A DNA stretch of 64,000 nt from Rhodocollybia butyracea (lineage: Eukaryota; Basidiomycota; Agaricomycetes; Agaricales; Omphalotaceae): the NCBI GenBank assembly GCA_015501585.1, contig JADNRY010000008.1:496001-560000 (forward strand), read 5' to 3'. A program made the position numbers and the translations under genes. Position 1 is the stretch's first letter; every line of letters begins with the position of its first letter. Positions 34,608 through 45,903 of the stretch are shown piece after piece. The notes below the pieces were generated by a model, which was given only the letters and a program-made list of their open reading frames with translations, ran no database searches and was not told the origin of the DNA.

Positions 34608-35924
34608 TTAGGCAGTGGGAACAGCTTGCATCGTCACATCTTCGGCACCATTAGTTGCAGGAGCTTCTTCGCTAGGCACAGCAGTAGACTCTTCAGTACT
34701 GGCAACAGGCTCCTCTTCAACACCAGCAGCAGTTCCATTGGCACCAGCGTCGGCAGTGGATGCTTCGCCGTTGGTTGTGCCAGTACCAGGAACATATCCT
34801 TTGATAAACTCCATTGCGAGTTTCGGACTACAAAATATTATCAATAAGAGATTATACAGGTGAAGTAGAGCATACCTATCCGCAGGCTTTACACCTATCT
34901 TTTTATCAATCAGCGTGCCCTTACCCTCAGCCTGTTCTTCCGCCTTTGCAAATATAAAGTGGCTACGTTTGGTCTTGCCTTTGTCATTTGCACCCAATGC
35001 GGAGATGAGCTTGCGCTCGGGGTCCGACAGAAGGCCATAAGGAAGAGTTTTCTATAATGAATGTGACTAATCAAACAAACCGGGATAACGGGAGATAACG
35101 AACCTTGTCTTGCCATTTGGACTGCGCCGCCGGAGGATCAGCGCTAAGACAGTAGACATCGTACTCGGCAGATGTGAATTCAGCATAAATGTCACGGAAA
35201 CCGCAAGCTTGAGTAGTGCACCCAGCTATAGGAAACGCCAGAGGTCAGCGCCAGAGCGGGACGGTAAGGAACAGAAAGCCGGAGGAGGGCGGGGTTGAAT
35301 GGCGTAGGCAATCACGGAAAGATAAACTAGACGTAGAGGGACGAATTTTACGAATAGAGGCCGGAAACGTACGAGTATCAGCCTTGGGCACAAGGAATAA
35401 AACGACGCCTTTTTCTTTCGCGAGGAGAGAAACCTCGACGTCGACATCCTTCTCAGACTTGAGGGTGATTTCCGGAAGGAAAGAGCCGAGTGCAAGGCCT
35501 GTCTCAGAAGAGACAGATTTGGCCTAAGGGTAGTAAGTAAAAGGTAGTAAGTAAAAGATTACAATTAGATGAAGGAAATTCGTGAAATATACATTCACTG
35601 TCTTACCTTTTTCGTTGTCTTTGCCTCGTCGCCGTCTTCAGCAGCCCTCTTTCTGGTTGAGGGGGCTCTTTTCGGCTTGGAAGCTTCAGCCTGAGGCTTG
35701 GATGAGATTCTAGTTGACCTTCGCGAAGGCGCTTTCGCCTCCTTATCCCCTTTTTCGTCTTTTGCTTCGGTTTCAGCAGGGGTCTCCTCGACTTCCCCAG
35801 CTTTATTTTCACCGTCAGTGACCTCTGGAACAGTCACGGGAGTCTCCTCAGCAGGAGGAGGAGCCATAACAGAATCAGCAGCTGCAGAAGCGTCGGGAAC
35901 AGCGATGGGGGCTTCGGTGGACAT
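34608..35924 (-). CDS. DOT5: Nuclear thiol peroxidase Dot5 (peroxiredoxin Q/BCP type)
   Basis: A thiol peroxidase that reduces peroxides via a Cys pair. The central domain has ALGSFLPEITLKSEKDV, PKADTPGCTTQACGFRD with peroxidatic Cys and a second Cys five residues on (the atypical PrxQ arrangement), FTSAEYDVYCLSADPP and LPYGLLSDPERKLISALGA. The N-terminal ~105 residues are acidic, then strongly basic (APSRRSTRISSKPQ, KPKRAPSTRKRA), a probable nuclear signal as in yeast Dot5. Unusually, after the peroxidase fold comes a ~55-residue Ala/Glu/Thr-rich disordered tail (DAGANGTAAGVEEEPV). Start codons of DOT5 and the AlaX gene are 169 bp apart, implying a shared promoter. Confidence 0.9.
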
Positions 35925-36093
35925 GGTGCGTTGTGGCTGAGGTAAACGTCAGATAAATTCAACACTGTCCAAACTCGTGGCAAAACATGGCGCTTATTTA
36001 GGGCGCCCGGCGGCAGCTCGGGATGGCGCGAGATAATTGATAATAAATTATTGATATAATAATAATTACATAACTATCCCTCAACCCACTTCT

Positions 36094-37751
36094 ATGGCTG
36101 CTGTAGCTCTCCCTCCTTTACTCCTCCAGACTATTTCAGAGTGATATCTCCAACTTTGCAGGTTCCTTCCTCCAGAAATATCAGTATTCCTGTTGGGATT
36201 TTGGCGTGCCAACGTACTTGCGCGTTTGAGCTTCAATCTGCACCAACTGATAAGCTTCCTAGGTGATCCATTATTAAAAGAGCTAGAAACCACCGTGGTC
36301 ACCTGTTCGATTTCTCAACCTGAATCAACTCCTGTAGGAAAGAAAACTAAAAAGGCTGTGATTGCTCCTACCCTACCGAAAGATCCAATCTTGGAAGTTA
36401 TTCTGCATGACACGGTAATATTCCCCGAGGGAGGCGGTCAACCCACAGATACTGGTCTGTTAACGACATCTGACGGGAAAACTTGGACTGTTTTGCAAGC
36501 CAAAAGACATGGAGGACACGCTGTTCATTATGTCCAAGTACCGGACGTGGAATCGGCTTTGAAAGTCTTCACGCCTGGCTCAATAGTCACTGCAAAACTA
36601 GGCCAAGCTGATTTTGAACGAAGATATGACCACGTACGTTTGAAAAAAATCTGAACCATTCGAAGATACTTACATTACTCAAGATGTCTATGCACACTTC
36701 GCAACACCTTCTTTCAGCACTCCTGGAAACTCGACTGAACCTGCCTACACTATCTTGGTCGCTGACTAGCTTCCCATCTCCTTGCTATGTCGAAGTCCCT
36801 CGCGGCATGAGCACTGAAGAGATCAGGTTTATTCAGTCAGAAGCGAACCGTCTGGTGTTCGAAGGCAGAAGGGTACACACTGAAGTCGAAGAACTCGATC
36901 GTGAAAAGAGTAAAGATCCAGTAGTACTAGAGAGTGGCAGATCCATCGGCAAAGGGTTGCCGTCAGATTATACTGGTGGTGTGAATCGAGTCGTCGTTAT
37001 TGACGGCGTGGACCGAAATCCGTGAGCAAACTGAGACTGTACACGAATAAATATGCTTACTGATTTCTGGATTAGATGCTGTGGTACTCATTTACCGAGT
37101 ATCCATAACCTGCAGCTCTTCCTTATTCCCCATACTGATACCATGGCTCGCTCTAATACTACGTCTGCCAGACTTTACTTCTTGTGTGGTCCTCGGCTCA
37201 TTGAATATTTGTCTTCTACCCACGACTTCCTGACCAGTACCGCTTCAAACTTGAGCTGTGGGGCTCCGTTAGTCTCGGACCGCGTTTCTCAGGTTGTGGA
37301 GGAGCGAAAGAAGGCGGACAAGCGCGTTTCGGACCTGGAACTAGAGCTCGCAAAGTACATCAGTACTGGACTAGTATCTGAAGCTGCCGCTGGATCTGGG
37401 ACTGATGGCTACATCTTCAAAAAGCATATTCACCGCACTGACGATGGTGGTAATCCTCTTGCATTTTTATCTGCCATCTCTGTTGCTTTTGTTGAACACA
37501 TGGCGACTACTGAAACCTCCTATCTGCTTGTTCTGACTTCTGTGCCTTCCTTACAGACATCGAGCACTACCACCATCGTCATGGTTTTTGGTTCCGATGA
37601 CAAGTTAGTCAAGTTTGCTGGCGATGCTCTAAAATCCCAGCTGGGGATCAAAGGCGGAGGAAAGGGACTGAAATGGAGTGGGAAATTCGTTGGAGTTTGG
37701 AAAGCGAAGAAGGAAGGGGAATTAGTAGATGATATACTGAAGTCCATCTAG
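36094..37751 (+). CDS. Alanyl-tRNA editing protein (AlaX-M / AARSD1 type)
   Basis: A free-standing editing domain related to alanyl-tRNA synthetase that hydrolyses Ser- or Gly-mischarged tRNA-Ala. The start MAA is followed by a 59-nt intron (36103-36161), then VPSSRNISIPVGILACQRD. Motifs are DTVIFPEGGGQPTDTG, the zinc-binding HTSQHLLSALLE (HXXXH), GLPSDYTGGVNRVVVIDGVDRNPCCGTHL (CXXXH pair), then LYFLCGPRLIEYL and a helix VVEERKKADKRVSDLELELAKY. The end GGGKGLKWSGKFVGVWKAKK is typical of AARSD1. Length and motif order fit the eukaryotic family. Stop at 37749-37751, 73 bp from the convergent RING gene. Confidence 0.93.
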
Positions 37752-37824
37752 CTAAAGTAGAGTATCACAAAACGATTCATTGATAAAATTACAAGACATG
37801 TACAGTAGTAATAAGAAGTAGTGC

Positions 37825-38608
37825 TACTTGTCGTCAGCATGAACATCAACGTTATCGTCATCTGAGTCTTGGATAACTATACCGGTATCTTGTTACAACA
37901 TAACTTAGCAAGAGTTTTCAAAAAGAGCGAATACACACCACCGTCTGGCGAAGCCTCTTCGCTCCCAAGGCTGGTATCTCCATCTGAATTCGACAAGGAA
38001 TCTCCATCAGTCAGACCCCATTCTGAAGCCCCATCATCGAACAATTCATCGCCAACTTCACTGGGTTCCCAAGTCTGATACACATCCAGGTCTACTACCA
38101 TTTCAACGTCCAATTCTCCGGGGTCGGTGAAGCCGTCGGTATCAACCATGTACAGATCTTCTTCATCGTCATCGTCGTCATTTGGGATATATTCACCTCC
38201 GTCGGATGATTCTCCGTCAGAATCAGAAGGAGGCCTAACGTCAAGAAATACACGACGGCACGATGGGCAGCTTCCATGCTTTACGATGAGAGAGCTTGTT
38301 AATCCCTACAATACACAAGGAGAGCAGATAAGGTGCACCATCTTTCGTATCCATTCAGTCAGGCTAGAAATAAGATATGTGAGCAGAAAATGATTTAACA
38401 AACCAAACACGTACTCATTTCGACAAAATATATGTTTGCAAGATGGCAACTGGGTTACTCCTCCGAAAGAATTTTCGGTGGAAACGTCATTGAAGATATC
38501 TTCAAAGGATACGAGGCATATTGGACAGGATAAATCTTCTGGGACGTGACCTTTGGCGAGATGAGGGAGGGTTTCTATGAAGTTGTTGATCAACTGAAGA
38601 TGGTCCAT
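37825..38608 (-). CDS. RING-finger protein with acidic tail
   Basis: Four exons join as MDHLQLINNFIETLPHLAKG, then the RING: DLSCPICLVSFEDIF, LPSCKHIFCRNDLTEWIRK and MHGSCPSCRRVFLDVRPPS. This gives complete C-X2-C, C-X-H-X2-C and C-X2-C pairs of an E3 ligase RING. The remaining ~125 residues are mostly Asp/Glu/Ser (NDDDDDEEDLYMVDTDG) and unstructured. The last exon (TGIVIQDSDDDNVDVHADDK) follows a 48-nt intron; without that splice the frame ends sooner, at 37877. Substrate unknown; the nearest relative in the window by plan is 22240-23158. Confidence 0.78.
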
Positions 38609-38954
38609 AAGATATTCGTTCAGTGAACCAGATATCTCAGCTGAAGAATAAATATTTGAGCCGGTCTAGCGCTCGTAACAAAGGGCGCCTTGTCTCAGGA
38701 TACCGTACAAGGTAAACTCTGTAAACGAGTTAGCATCAACAAGACGAGACGCGTTTTAATCACGCGCTGTCCACGTGCCTTCGGAAATCCGGCCTCTGCT
38801 ACACGGACTGCCGAATTCAATTCACTCAGAATTCAAGTTACCGCCTGACGATTGTGTTCTCCAAGTACCGCCTGACACTGACAGCGTTGGAGGAACTGTA
38901 CACATTTATGGGAATGTTTTCCACTGGGCCCTGGTTTTCTCTCCTCCTTTCATC

Positions 38955-41140
38955 ATGTCTGACGAAGAAAAGGCTGAAATCGCTAAGCATCAAGTTTCTT
39001 CTAGTCTGAATGAAACAGATCCCGACGCAAAGTATGGAGGGAGGGAATCCCGAATGGCTTTGGAGCGAAAGCTTCTATGGAAGATTGACACACGGATGTC
39101 CATCCTTGTAATAATCTACATTCTCAATTATGTGAGTTTGAAGTTTAAGTTAGTATTCTGCTGTTGTAAGATGATGTGGCTTGCAGGTCGACAGAAATAA
39201 CGCAGCGTATGTATTCGACTATTCTCCTCTTGGCTATGTATATGAAGAGCAATCTTTCAGAGCGGCTCGTTTGCGAGGCTTCGAGACCGATCTCCATCTT
39301 CAAGGCCAAGAATTTGCCACCTTGGTAAGTATGGCACGCCGTCTTGTAAATCTATGATAACTTTAATATGTTTAGCTTTCAATTCTCTATGTGGGATACA
39401 TTATCATGCAAATCCCTTCAAACATGTTTTTGAACTACATTGGCAAGCCATCGCTGTACTTGCCATTTTGTATGGTAAGCCAGGTCATTCTCGCGAACGA
39501 CGAGTGTTGACGGTGTGTACGTGTTAGATGATTTGGGGGTCGGTACACTTTCACAAACGGATGCATATATGCTAATCAATCTTACAGATGATTCTCATGC
39601 CTCACAGGTGAGGTGTTCCAACATCTAATGGCATGGCATGGTCTGAGGACCCTTCTTAGGAATCACCCAGAAGTGGGTCCTTTGACGTTGTATACGTGCT
39701 AACTCTCATCTTTTTTTGGTAGCTTTGTGGGGGCTTTGCTCACGCGGTTTTTCTTGGGCGTTGAGTTTTTTGTTTGCTAGTAGTTTAAATGTCGTTCTGA
39801 CTTGTCGCAGTTTGTTGAGGCCGCTTTCTTCCCCGGAAGCTTGTTTTTGATTTCCAAGGCAAGAATCTCTTAAGTAACACGCGAGCATGGTCGACTGACG
39901 CTTCAAGTTAAGTGGTATAAACGAGAAGAGGTTGGACGTCGAACCGCAATTCTTTATTGTGGTAATTTGATCTCAAACGCATTTGGTACTGTCGTGTCTA
40001 CATCCATATATTTTCCTCGCTGAATTCTTTCATATAGGCTCTCTAATTGCCTCTGGAATCCTGAGCGGAATGCAGGGTACTCTCGGACACGCAGCCTGGC
40101 GGTAATTATATTATTCCCTTTTTCCATACTGCGAACAATTCAACCCTATGTTTCTTAGTTGGCTATTTTTCATCGAGGGGGCTCTCACAGTATTCGTTGC
40201 CATTTGCGCTATATTCATCCTTCCCGATTTTCCCGCCACTACGACATGGTTGAGCCCGCTGGAGAGAGAATTGGCCATGCAGCGAATGCAAGAAGACGTC
40301 GGTGTCGGGGACCAAGGTGAAACCGAAGTGGGAGGCCAAGTTTATGGGATGCGGATGGCCCTTACGGATTGGAAAGTGTGGTGGATGTCACTCGCTATGA
40401 CCGCTCAAGTTATCGCACTCTCCTTCAACCAATACTTTCCCACTCTTGCAGGTTCGCGTGTCTCCACCCTACTTCGTTTTTAACTGACGCCATTCACAGC
40501 CACACTGGGCTTCAACGACACCGTTACACTGCTGCTGTGTGCACCGCCATTTGTGTTCTCTGCATTGGCCGCGTTTTATTGGTCTCGGTAAGCGAGATAC
40601 TTAATTTTCGGACCTGGGTTGGAGGTACTAAAGCTCCCATAAGGCATTCTGACCATACAAAGGAACGGTTCTGGCACATTGCGTCTTCATTTGCTCTAGG
40701 TATAGTCGGGTTTATCATTGCAATCGCTACCTTGAATACGGCAGCTCGTTATGTCTCACTGTAAGTCAAAAGACCAGTTCTATTTTGCCTAACACTGACA
40801 TTCTGGGTCTAGCTTTTTAATGGCCCAGTCATATGCGGGGTTCGTTGTGGTTTACGCCTGGATAAGTAACTCTTTTCCTCGACCACCCTCGAAGCGAGCT
40901 GTCGCTCTAGCCTTTATGAATGCATTCTCTCAACTGGGGAACATAGCAGGATCATACATTTTCCCGACCATGTGGGGTCCTACGTATCGCAACTCTTACG
41001 CCATCTGCATTGCCTGTGCTGGGCTTGGAATCATAATGTGCTGGGTCTTCAAAATCGGTTTGATGCGTCTAAACGACGAGTTGGAGAGAGAGGAGAAAGA
41101 AAAAGGTATAACCGTGAAAGGATTCAGATACATCGTATGA
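38955..41140 (+). CDS. MFS transporter, Dal5/Tna1 type, paralogue of 31491-33445
   Basis: Exons join to a 12-helix facilitator starting MSDEEKAEIAKHQVSS. Shared landmarks with the other copy are KIDTRMSILVIIYILN, LSILYVGYIIMQIPSNMFLN, FVGALLTRFFLGFVEAAFFPGSLFLISKWYKRE, GSLIASGILSG, AWRWLFFIEGALTVFVA, WKVWWMSLAM, FLMAQSYAGF, SKRAVALAFMNAFSQLGNIAGSYIF and WGPTYRNSY. The intron after LFLISK (39859-39912) is GC-AG with donor GCAAGA and acceptor GTTAAG, which restores the universal SKWYKR motif. The middle (39470-39740) contains very short exons. The loop between helices 6 and 7 is acidic and Gly-rich (VGVGDQGETEVGGQ). Substrate unknown. Confidence 0.9.
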
Positions 41141-41311
41141 GTATTACAGGAAAGTCAAAAGATTACGAATTCAAGTCTATATTGTCCAGATTGGTCAGTT
41201 TGAAATTGTTGTGCGAGTGGGGGACAAAAACCAGAAGGAATGCAAATGTAATCTCAAAAGAATAGAGCACTTACAGGCAAAGGGAAAAAATGAACAGTGT
41301 CCAATGCCCAA

Positions 41312-44300
41312 TCATAGGGCATCGATAGTCTTCCTAGCTTGTTCCGCCTTTCGAGTAAAGGCAGCAATTTCCCTTTCCCCATCCTCCTTGAACTTTACAT
41401 ACTCTATCTGCATATGATAACGAACCCACTCTTCCACCGTCATGCTCAACTCGGCCTCCGAGAGGTCTTGCGTCGGCACAAAGAGTTCATTCGAGAGCGG
41501 AATCGGAACGCCCAGTGGAATGTTCAAAGGAGCACCGGGGGTAGGCGGAATACTGAATGGATTCCCAGGGCCAGTACCCATTCGGAAAGGGGTCTTGAAA
41601 GGACTTGCCGGACGTGAGTGTTGTTGGGCTCTAGGTGGGGTAACTGCTGGTTGCGGAAAAGCGTACATTGGGTTCGTATCGACACTTTCCTCAAACAAGT
41701 CCAAAGGCCTAGCCATCTGCACATCGTGAGCTTCATTCTTATGCACCTCGCTACGGCGAGCTGGTCCGCGATCTTCGTCGTTCTGCGTCTCAGTGATTTC
41801 GAAAACCGCTTCGGATTCACGATCCCCGCCCTTCTGCATCTCGGTGTCAAAATGAATATCTAATTTAGAGAAACTGTTAGTCAAATCGAGCTTTGATTTG
41901 AGGGGAACAGTTCTCCCACCAGTGCCAATCTCAACACCAACGGTTTTCTCGATTTGCGCAACCTTTGCCTGAACACTACCCTCTTTAAAAATCGTGCTTG
42001 TAGGCCTGCTCTGCGGAGTCGAATCGGATTTTGAATCGGGCTTCAAAATATTAGTCTCAGCCGGCTCGACAGGCTTGATAGTATCATCAACTTCAAGTTT
42101 GACCTCAGGAGATTTTGATTCGGTTTGAGAAGGCGGCTTCAGCAGTTGACTGCTGATCTCGTCTTCATCATCTTCATCAGAAGAAATGGTCCACACCTTA
42201 TCGACACTGGCAGTACCGGCTCGGCGTTGAACCGATGAGCGCGAGTTCAAAAAGCTTCCCTTTCTGCTCATCGTAGCCGCTTTAGGCGGTGGATTTGGTC
42301 TTGTAGACTGCTCGTCTGTGGAAGGAACTCGGGACTGTAAGCGAGAGTCACTCAAGGCGGTCCTTATGAATGTCTCAGTTTTCGCTTCTGGTGCTGGCTT
42401 CGCATCTTCCGAGTCTATGCGTTCCGGCTCCGACTCAGGTGAAGGTTTGGGTTTTGATCTGGGTCTAGATGGAGAACGGGGAGGAACAGGTGGAGGACGC
42501 CCGTTCGGTTCTGGAAAGTCTGCTAGGATGGGAGAAGGGGAAGCTTTTTTAGCAGACTTCGATTTTGGCTTGTCTGGCTTCCTTGCCGTCAACAACACTT
42601 CTGGTTCTGGCTCAACCGATGAAGTCGATGCCGGTGGAACATGCATAAGCATATATTCTAATGGGTCTTCATCATCTGCATTCTCCTGTGGAGGAGAGGG
42701 AACTCGAGATTTCCCTCCTCGTGTAGAAGCCGTAGAAGCCGTAGAAGCCGTCCGTGAATGCGTGTCTTTTCGCCCAGTGTTACTCGTTCTCGGCTCCATT
42801 TGAGTCCGAGGACGGGGCACAGGTTTGGTGGATTTTCGCGTCGCTCGAGTGGGCCGAGCAGCAAGTTCGTCAACTTCCACCCTGTCTTCGACACGTTCAA
42901 TTTCATCACCAGCATCGTCTTCGGTAAACGGAGAAACAGCAGCTGCAACAGACGCGGTCATGGGTTTCGATTTAGCGGCGGTTTTCTTCGCGTGGGGGAC
43001 ATGAACAGGTTCATCCTCTTCGTTAGTATCCATTTCATTGTGCTTTTGTGTTAACGAAGAGGTGGATTTAGCCGTTGTCAACTTACGAGTCGAGGCTTTC
43101 CTCGCAGGCGTCTTTCGGGTTGATTTTGGCGGCAGCGGTGCGGGTTTTTCGTCCTCGGCAGAAAGATTCTCTGGGATGACAGAAACACGGGTTTTCGATT
43201 TCGAGCGCGTTTTGTTACCCTTTTTTTTGGCTGCGCTACTCTCGTCTGCGCCCATTCCACTGTCTTTAGACTTTCCTCTAGATCGAGTGTTAGTACTGCG
43301 AGTAGGTACCTCATCTTCGGTGCCCGTTCCAACATCCGAATCAACTCCAGATGCAACGGATCTTGTCCGGGAGACGGACCTGGAGCGTGTGGTTGTAGAA
43401 GCTTTCCGAGGGGCTAACACTTCTATCATTACATCGTCGTCGTCGCCACCGCCTACCGGAATAGCTCGTGGTTTCAACGAGCTTTGGGCGGGTGTTCGAG
43501 CACCTTTTTTGACCGTACGAGACGCCCTGGGTGTTTTAGCAGCGCTAGTAGTCGCGACAGAGCCCATACCAATCGTATCCGAAGTAGCGGCGCCATCATC
43601 GGAGCCGTCGTAAGTTTTCATAGGCATAGTAACGTCGACATGCGAAGATTTCGATTTGGATCGAGAATGGGTTTTTGGGGGCGCAAAGACAATATCCGGG
43701 AACATGGGGCAAGGATTACCAGCTTTCTTGACGCGTTTACGATGTTCTTCTCTGTAAAGTTGCGTCAGTAGCAATCAACTTAGTTGAAGAATATTCTTAC
43801 GTCGGGTCATCGTCTTCATCCCAGCCGGATAGAGATATACCGCAGTACAGGCATACAGCAGTGTCATCATGGTTTTCTTGGGGAGAATAGACAAAGCCGG
43901 CCTTAGCCATCTACAGACAATGTTATAGAAGTATTGATACCATTTGTTTATTGCATACCTTTTTGGACGAAGCCCATGGTTTTTGGTTTGATCATGTATC
44001 CATCCATCGCCGAATAAGAACGTGTCCAAACGCGCTTTTTCCATAGGTTTCGAGGTCGGAAGCCGGTTCTTGTCCGTAAAAACAAATCTTTCGTGGATCA
44101 TTAATATTTGAAGCAGAGAACTAATAAGAAAACTCACTGGCCATCTAGATTCATTTCGTTACCCAAACCACATCTTAAACTCGCCCAAGCGCACTTTTTA
44201 CCGCATTTATCAAAGTGAATTTGAAACGGGTTGTCTTTTTCTGCCCACTCGCCCAATTGTTTTTGGCACATGTAGCAAGTAACTGCGTCCTTGTCCTCTG

Positions 44301-44484
44301 AACTGGGGTCAAAATAAAACCCAGCCTCTGCAAGTGTCATCGGCGTTGCCATAAAGTATGCTGGATGAGGCCATTTCTGATTTTGTAGTGATTTTGGTGC
44401 TCCTTTGGTGCGTTTGGGTCTGGTGAAAGATTCTAGCCTGTTTTGAAGGATGTCCATGTTCAAGTTGGTCTTAATCGCGTTCAT
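41312..44484 (-). CDS. BIR1: Bir1/survivin-type BIR protein of the chromosomal passenger complex
   Basis: Fungal Bir1 links Aurora kinase and INCENP to centromeres. Two BIR zinc folds are read: BIR1 in KWPHPAYFMATPMTLAEAGFYF then CYMCQKQLGEW..HFDKCGKKC, and BIR2 in MAKAGFVYSPQENHDDTAVC then LYCGISLSGWDEDDDPTEEHRKRVKKAGNPC, both keeping the C-X2-C, H and C ligands. After an intron at about 43775 comes one exon of ~800 residues, almost wholly disordered with alternating Lys/Arg-Ser and acidic stretches, many SP/TP sites and a 9-bp triplication coding TASTASTAS (about 42730-42756). The end is a helix, MTVEEWVRYHMQIEYVKFKEDGE, probably the conserved C-terminal part. Start: ATG at 44482-44484, or 44455-44457. 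Confidence 0.92.
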
Positions 44485-44552
44485 CACGTGGTGTTTACGC
44501 AGCAATTCTCGTGACAGGGGTCACGCACTGTGACAGCTCTATTCGCCAAACC
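44485..44552. promoter_or_regulatory. 68-bp bidirectional promoter between BIR1 and CKB1
   Basis: Only 68 bp separate the divergent ATGs. A CACGTG box (44485-44490) abuts the BIR1 start, and an inverted repeat CGTGAC-AGGG-GTCACG lies at 44510-44525 with a further GTGACAG at 44530. There is no room for separate core promoters; transcripts probably have very short leaders or start inside each other. Confidence 0.55.
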
Positions 44553-45643
44553 ATGCTACATCGTGCTGTCGAAGACGTATCCACAGGCTCCGATTCTGAT
44601 TACTCTAGGTTCGTCTATCCAATACTGCAAGCTCGAATGTTGGATTGACCTGCTCTCATCCCAGCTCGGTACGCACTCGAAATTCGACAACTCCAGCGAT
44701 TCTGACTCCTTATAGTGGATATCTTGGTTTTTGTCTTCAAAAGGAAACGAATATTTTTGCGAAGTCGATGAAGACTTCATTCTGGATAGATTTAACCTCA
44801 CTGGCTTGAACAATGAGGTTGCCAATTACACACAGGCCCTTGACCTGATTACGGATCAGTTAGGTGGGTGTCCACAACATTTCCGAATGACGAGACTAAA
44901 TGGAACACAGATGATGATATCCAAGACGAGCTACGAGGGTCTCTGGATGTGCAAGCTAGAGAGCTATATGGCCTTATTCATGCACGGTGGATTGTAACTG
45001 CTCGAGGGCTGGCCAAAATGGTATGATCTTGAAGCCTGAATAGTCGGTCTATTCTAATTATTTCTCAGATTGAAAAATATAAACGAGCAGAATTTGGCCG
45101 CTGCCCGCGGGTGATGTGTCAGCTTCAGCCCCTTCTTCCTGTCGGTTTGACCGATATGCCGTATGAGAAATCCGTCAAACTTTACTGTGGACGCTGCGAA
45201 GATCTCTATTCTCCCAAATCGTCTCGCCATGGCTCTATCGACGGCGCGTATTTCGGCACTACTTTTCCTCATCTCCTCTTCCTCGTCTACCCTACTTTGA
45301 TTCCTCCAAAGAGCGGTCCGACTGATATTGGGGCCAACGCTGCGTCTGGCAGTGGGACAAAAGAAGGAGAGAATAGGATCAGGAGACGTTTACGCGAAGA
45401 AATGGACCCAGCTATTGCAGAAGGTGGAGGTGAAAATATTAGTACTGCAAGTGTTGCTTTGAAAGCAGAGAGATATAAGCCAAGAATTTATGGCTTTCAG
45501 CTGAATGAGATTGCGAAGTTGCAAAGGTGGCAAGAGGCTGTCAGAGACAGGTGGGCCTCGACATCCAAAAGGCTTTCATTGACTAACAGAAATTTAACAG
45601 ACAGGTGTCTCGCTTGGAAGATTTAGAAGAACGAGCTTCATGA
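44553..45643 (+). CDS. CKB1: Casein kinase 2 regulatory (beta) subunit
   Basis: The beta dimer holds the CK2 tetramer together. Exons (44553-44608, 44665-44668, 44716-44863, 44911-45020, 45069-45550, 45601-45643) total 843 nt, 280 residues. Motifs are [50 protein letters not shown], and the zinc-finger dimer interface [17 protein letters not shown] with [11 protein letters not shown], then [14 protein letters not shown]. The acidic loop [13 protein letters not shown] fits the family. A 60-residue Gly/Ala-rich insert ([18 protein letters not shown]) precedes RYKPRIYGF. The second exon is only 4 nt; without it exon 1 and exon 3 are out of phase at the strong donor. Confidence 0.93.
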
Positions 45644-45903
45644 AGGGTATTTTTCAAATCAAGATTGTCACTTTTTGTCTATAGCGATTTAATACACGTT
45701 GGCTCCTAGACTTCTGTGCGATCCCATGCATCAAGCCCAAATGATGCAAATAACATTGTTGGAGATGCTTCGAGGCATCGGTGAAACCCCGACCTCTACC
45801 CAGCGCTCCTTCTGGTATACGTTCTTACGGAACCGTTCGAGGTTGGGAGGGTCAAGAACGGAAAGCTGATGGGCAACTGCATGCGAAAAAGAGTACATCC
45901 ATA

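Noticed and set aside
42318..43613. Long plus-strand frames (161 and 191 codons) opposite the BIR1 disordered exon
   Set aside because: They mirror the low-complexity Ser/Arg/Glu coding strand; compositional shadows without family motifs.
45810..45840. tRNA B-box-like CGTTCGAGGT
   Set aside because: No matching A box or cloverleaf could be folded around it; lies in the 3' region of the U1A-like gene.
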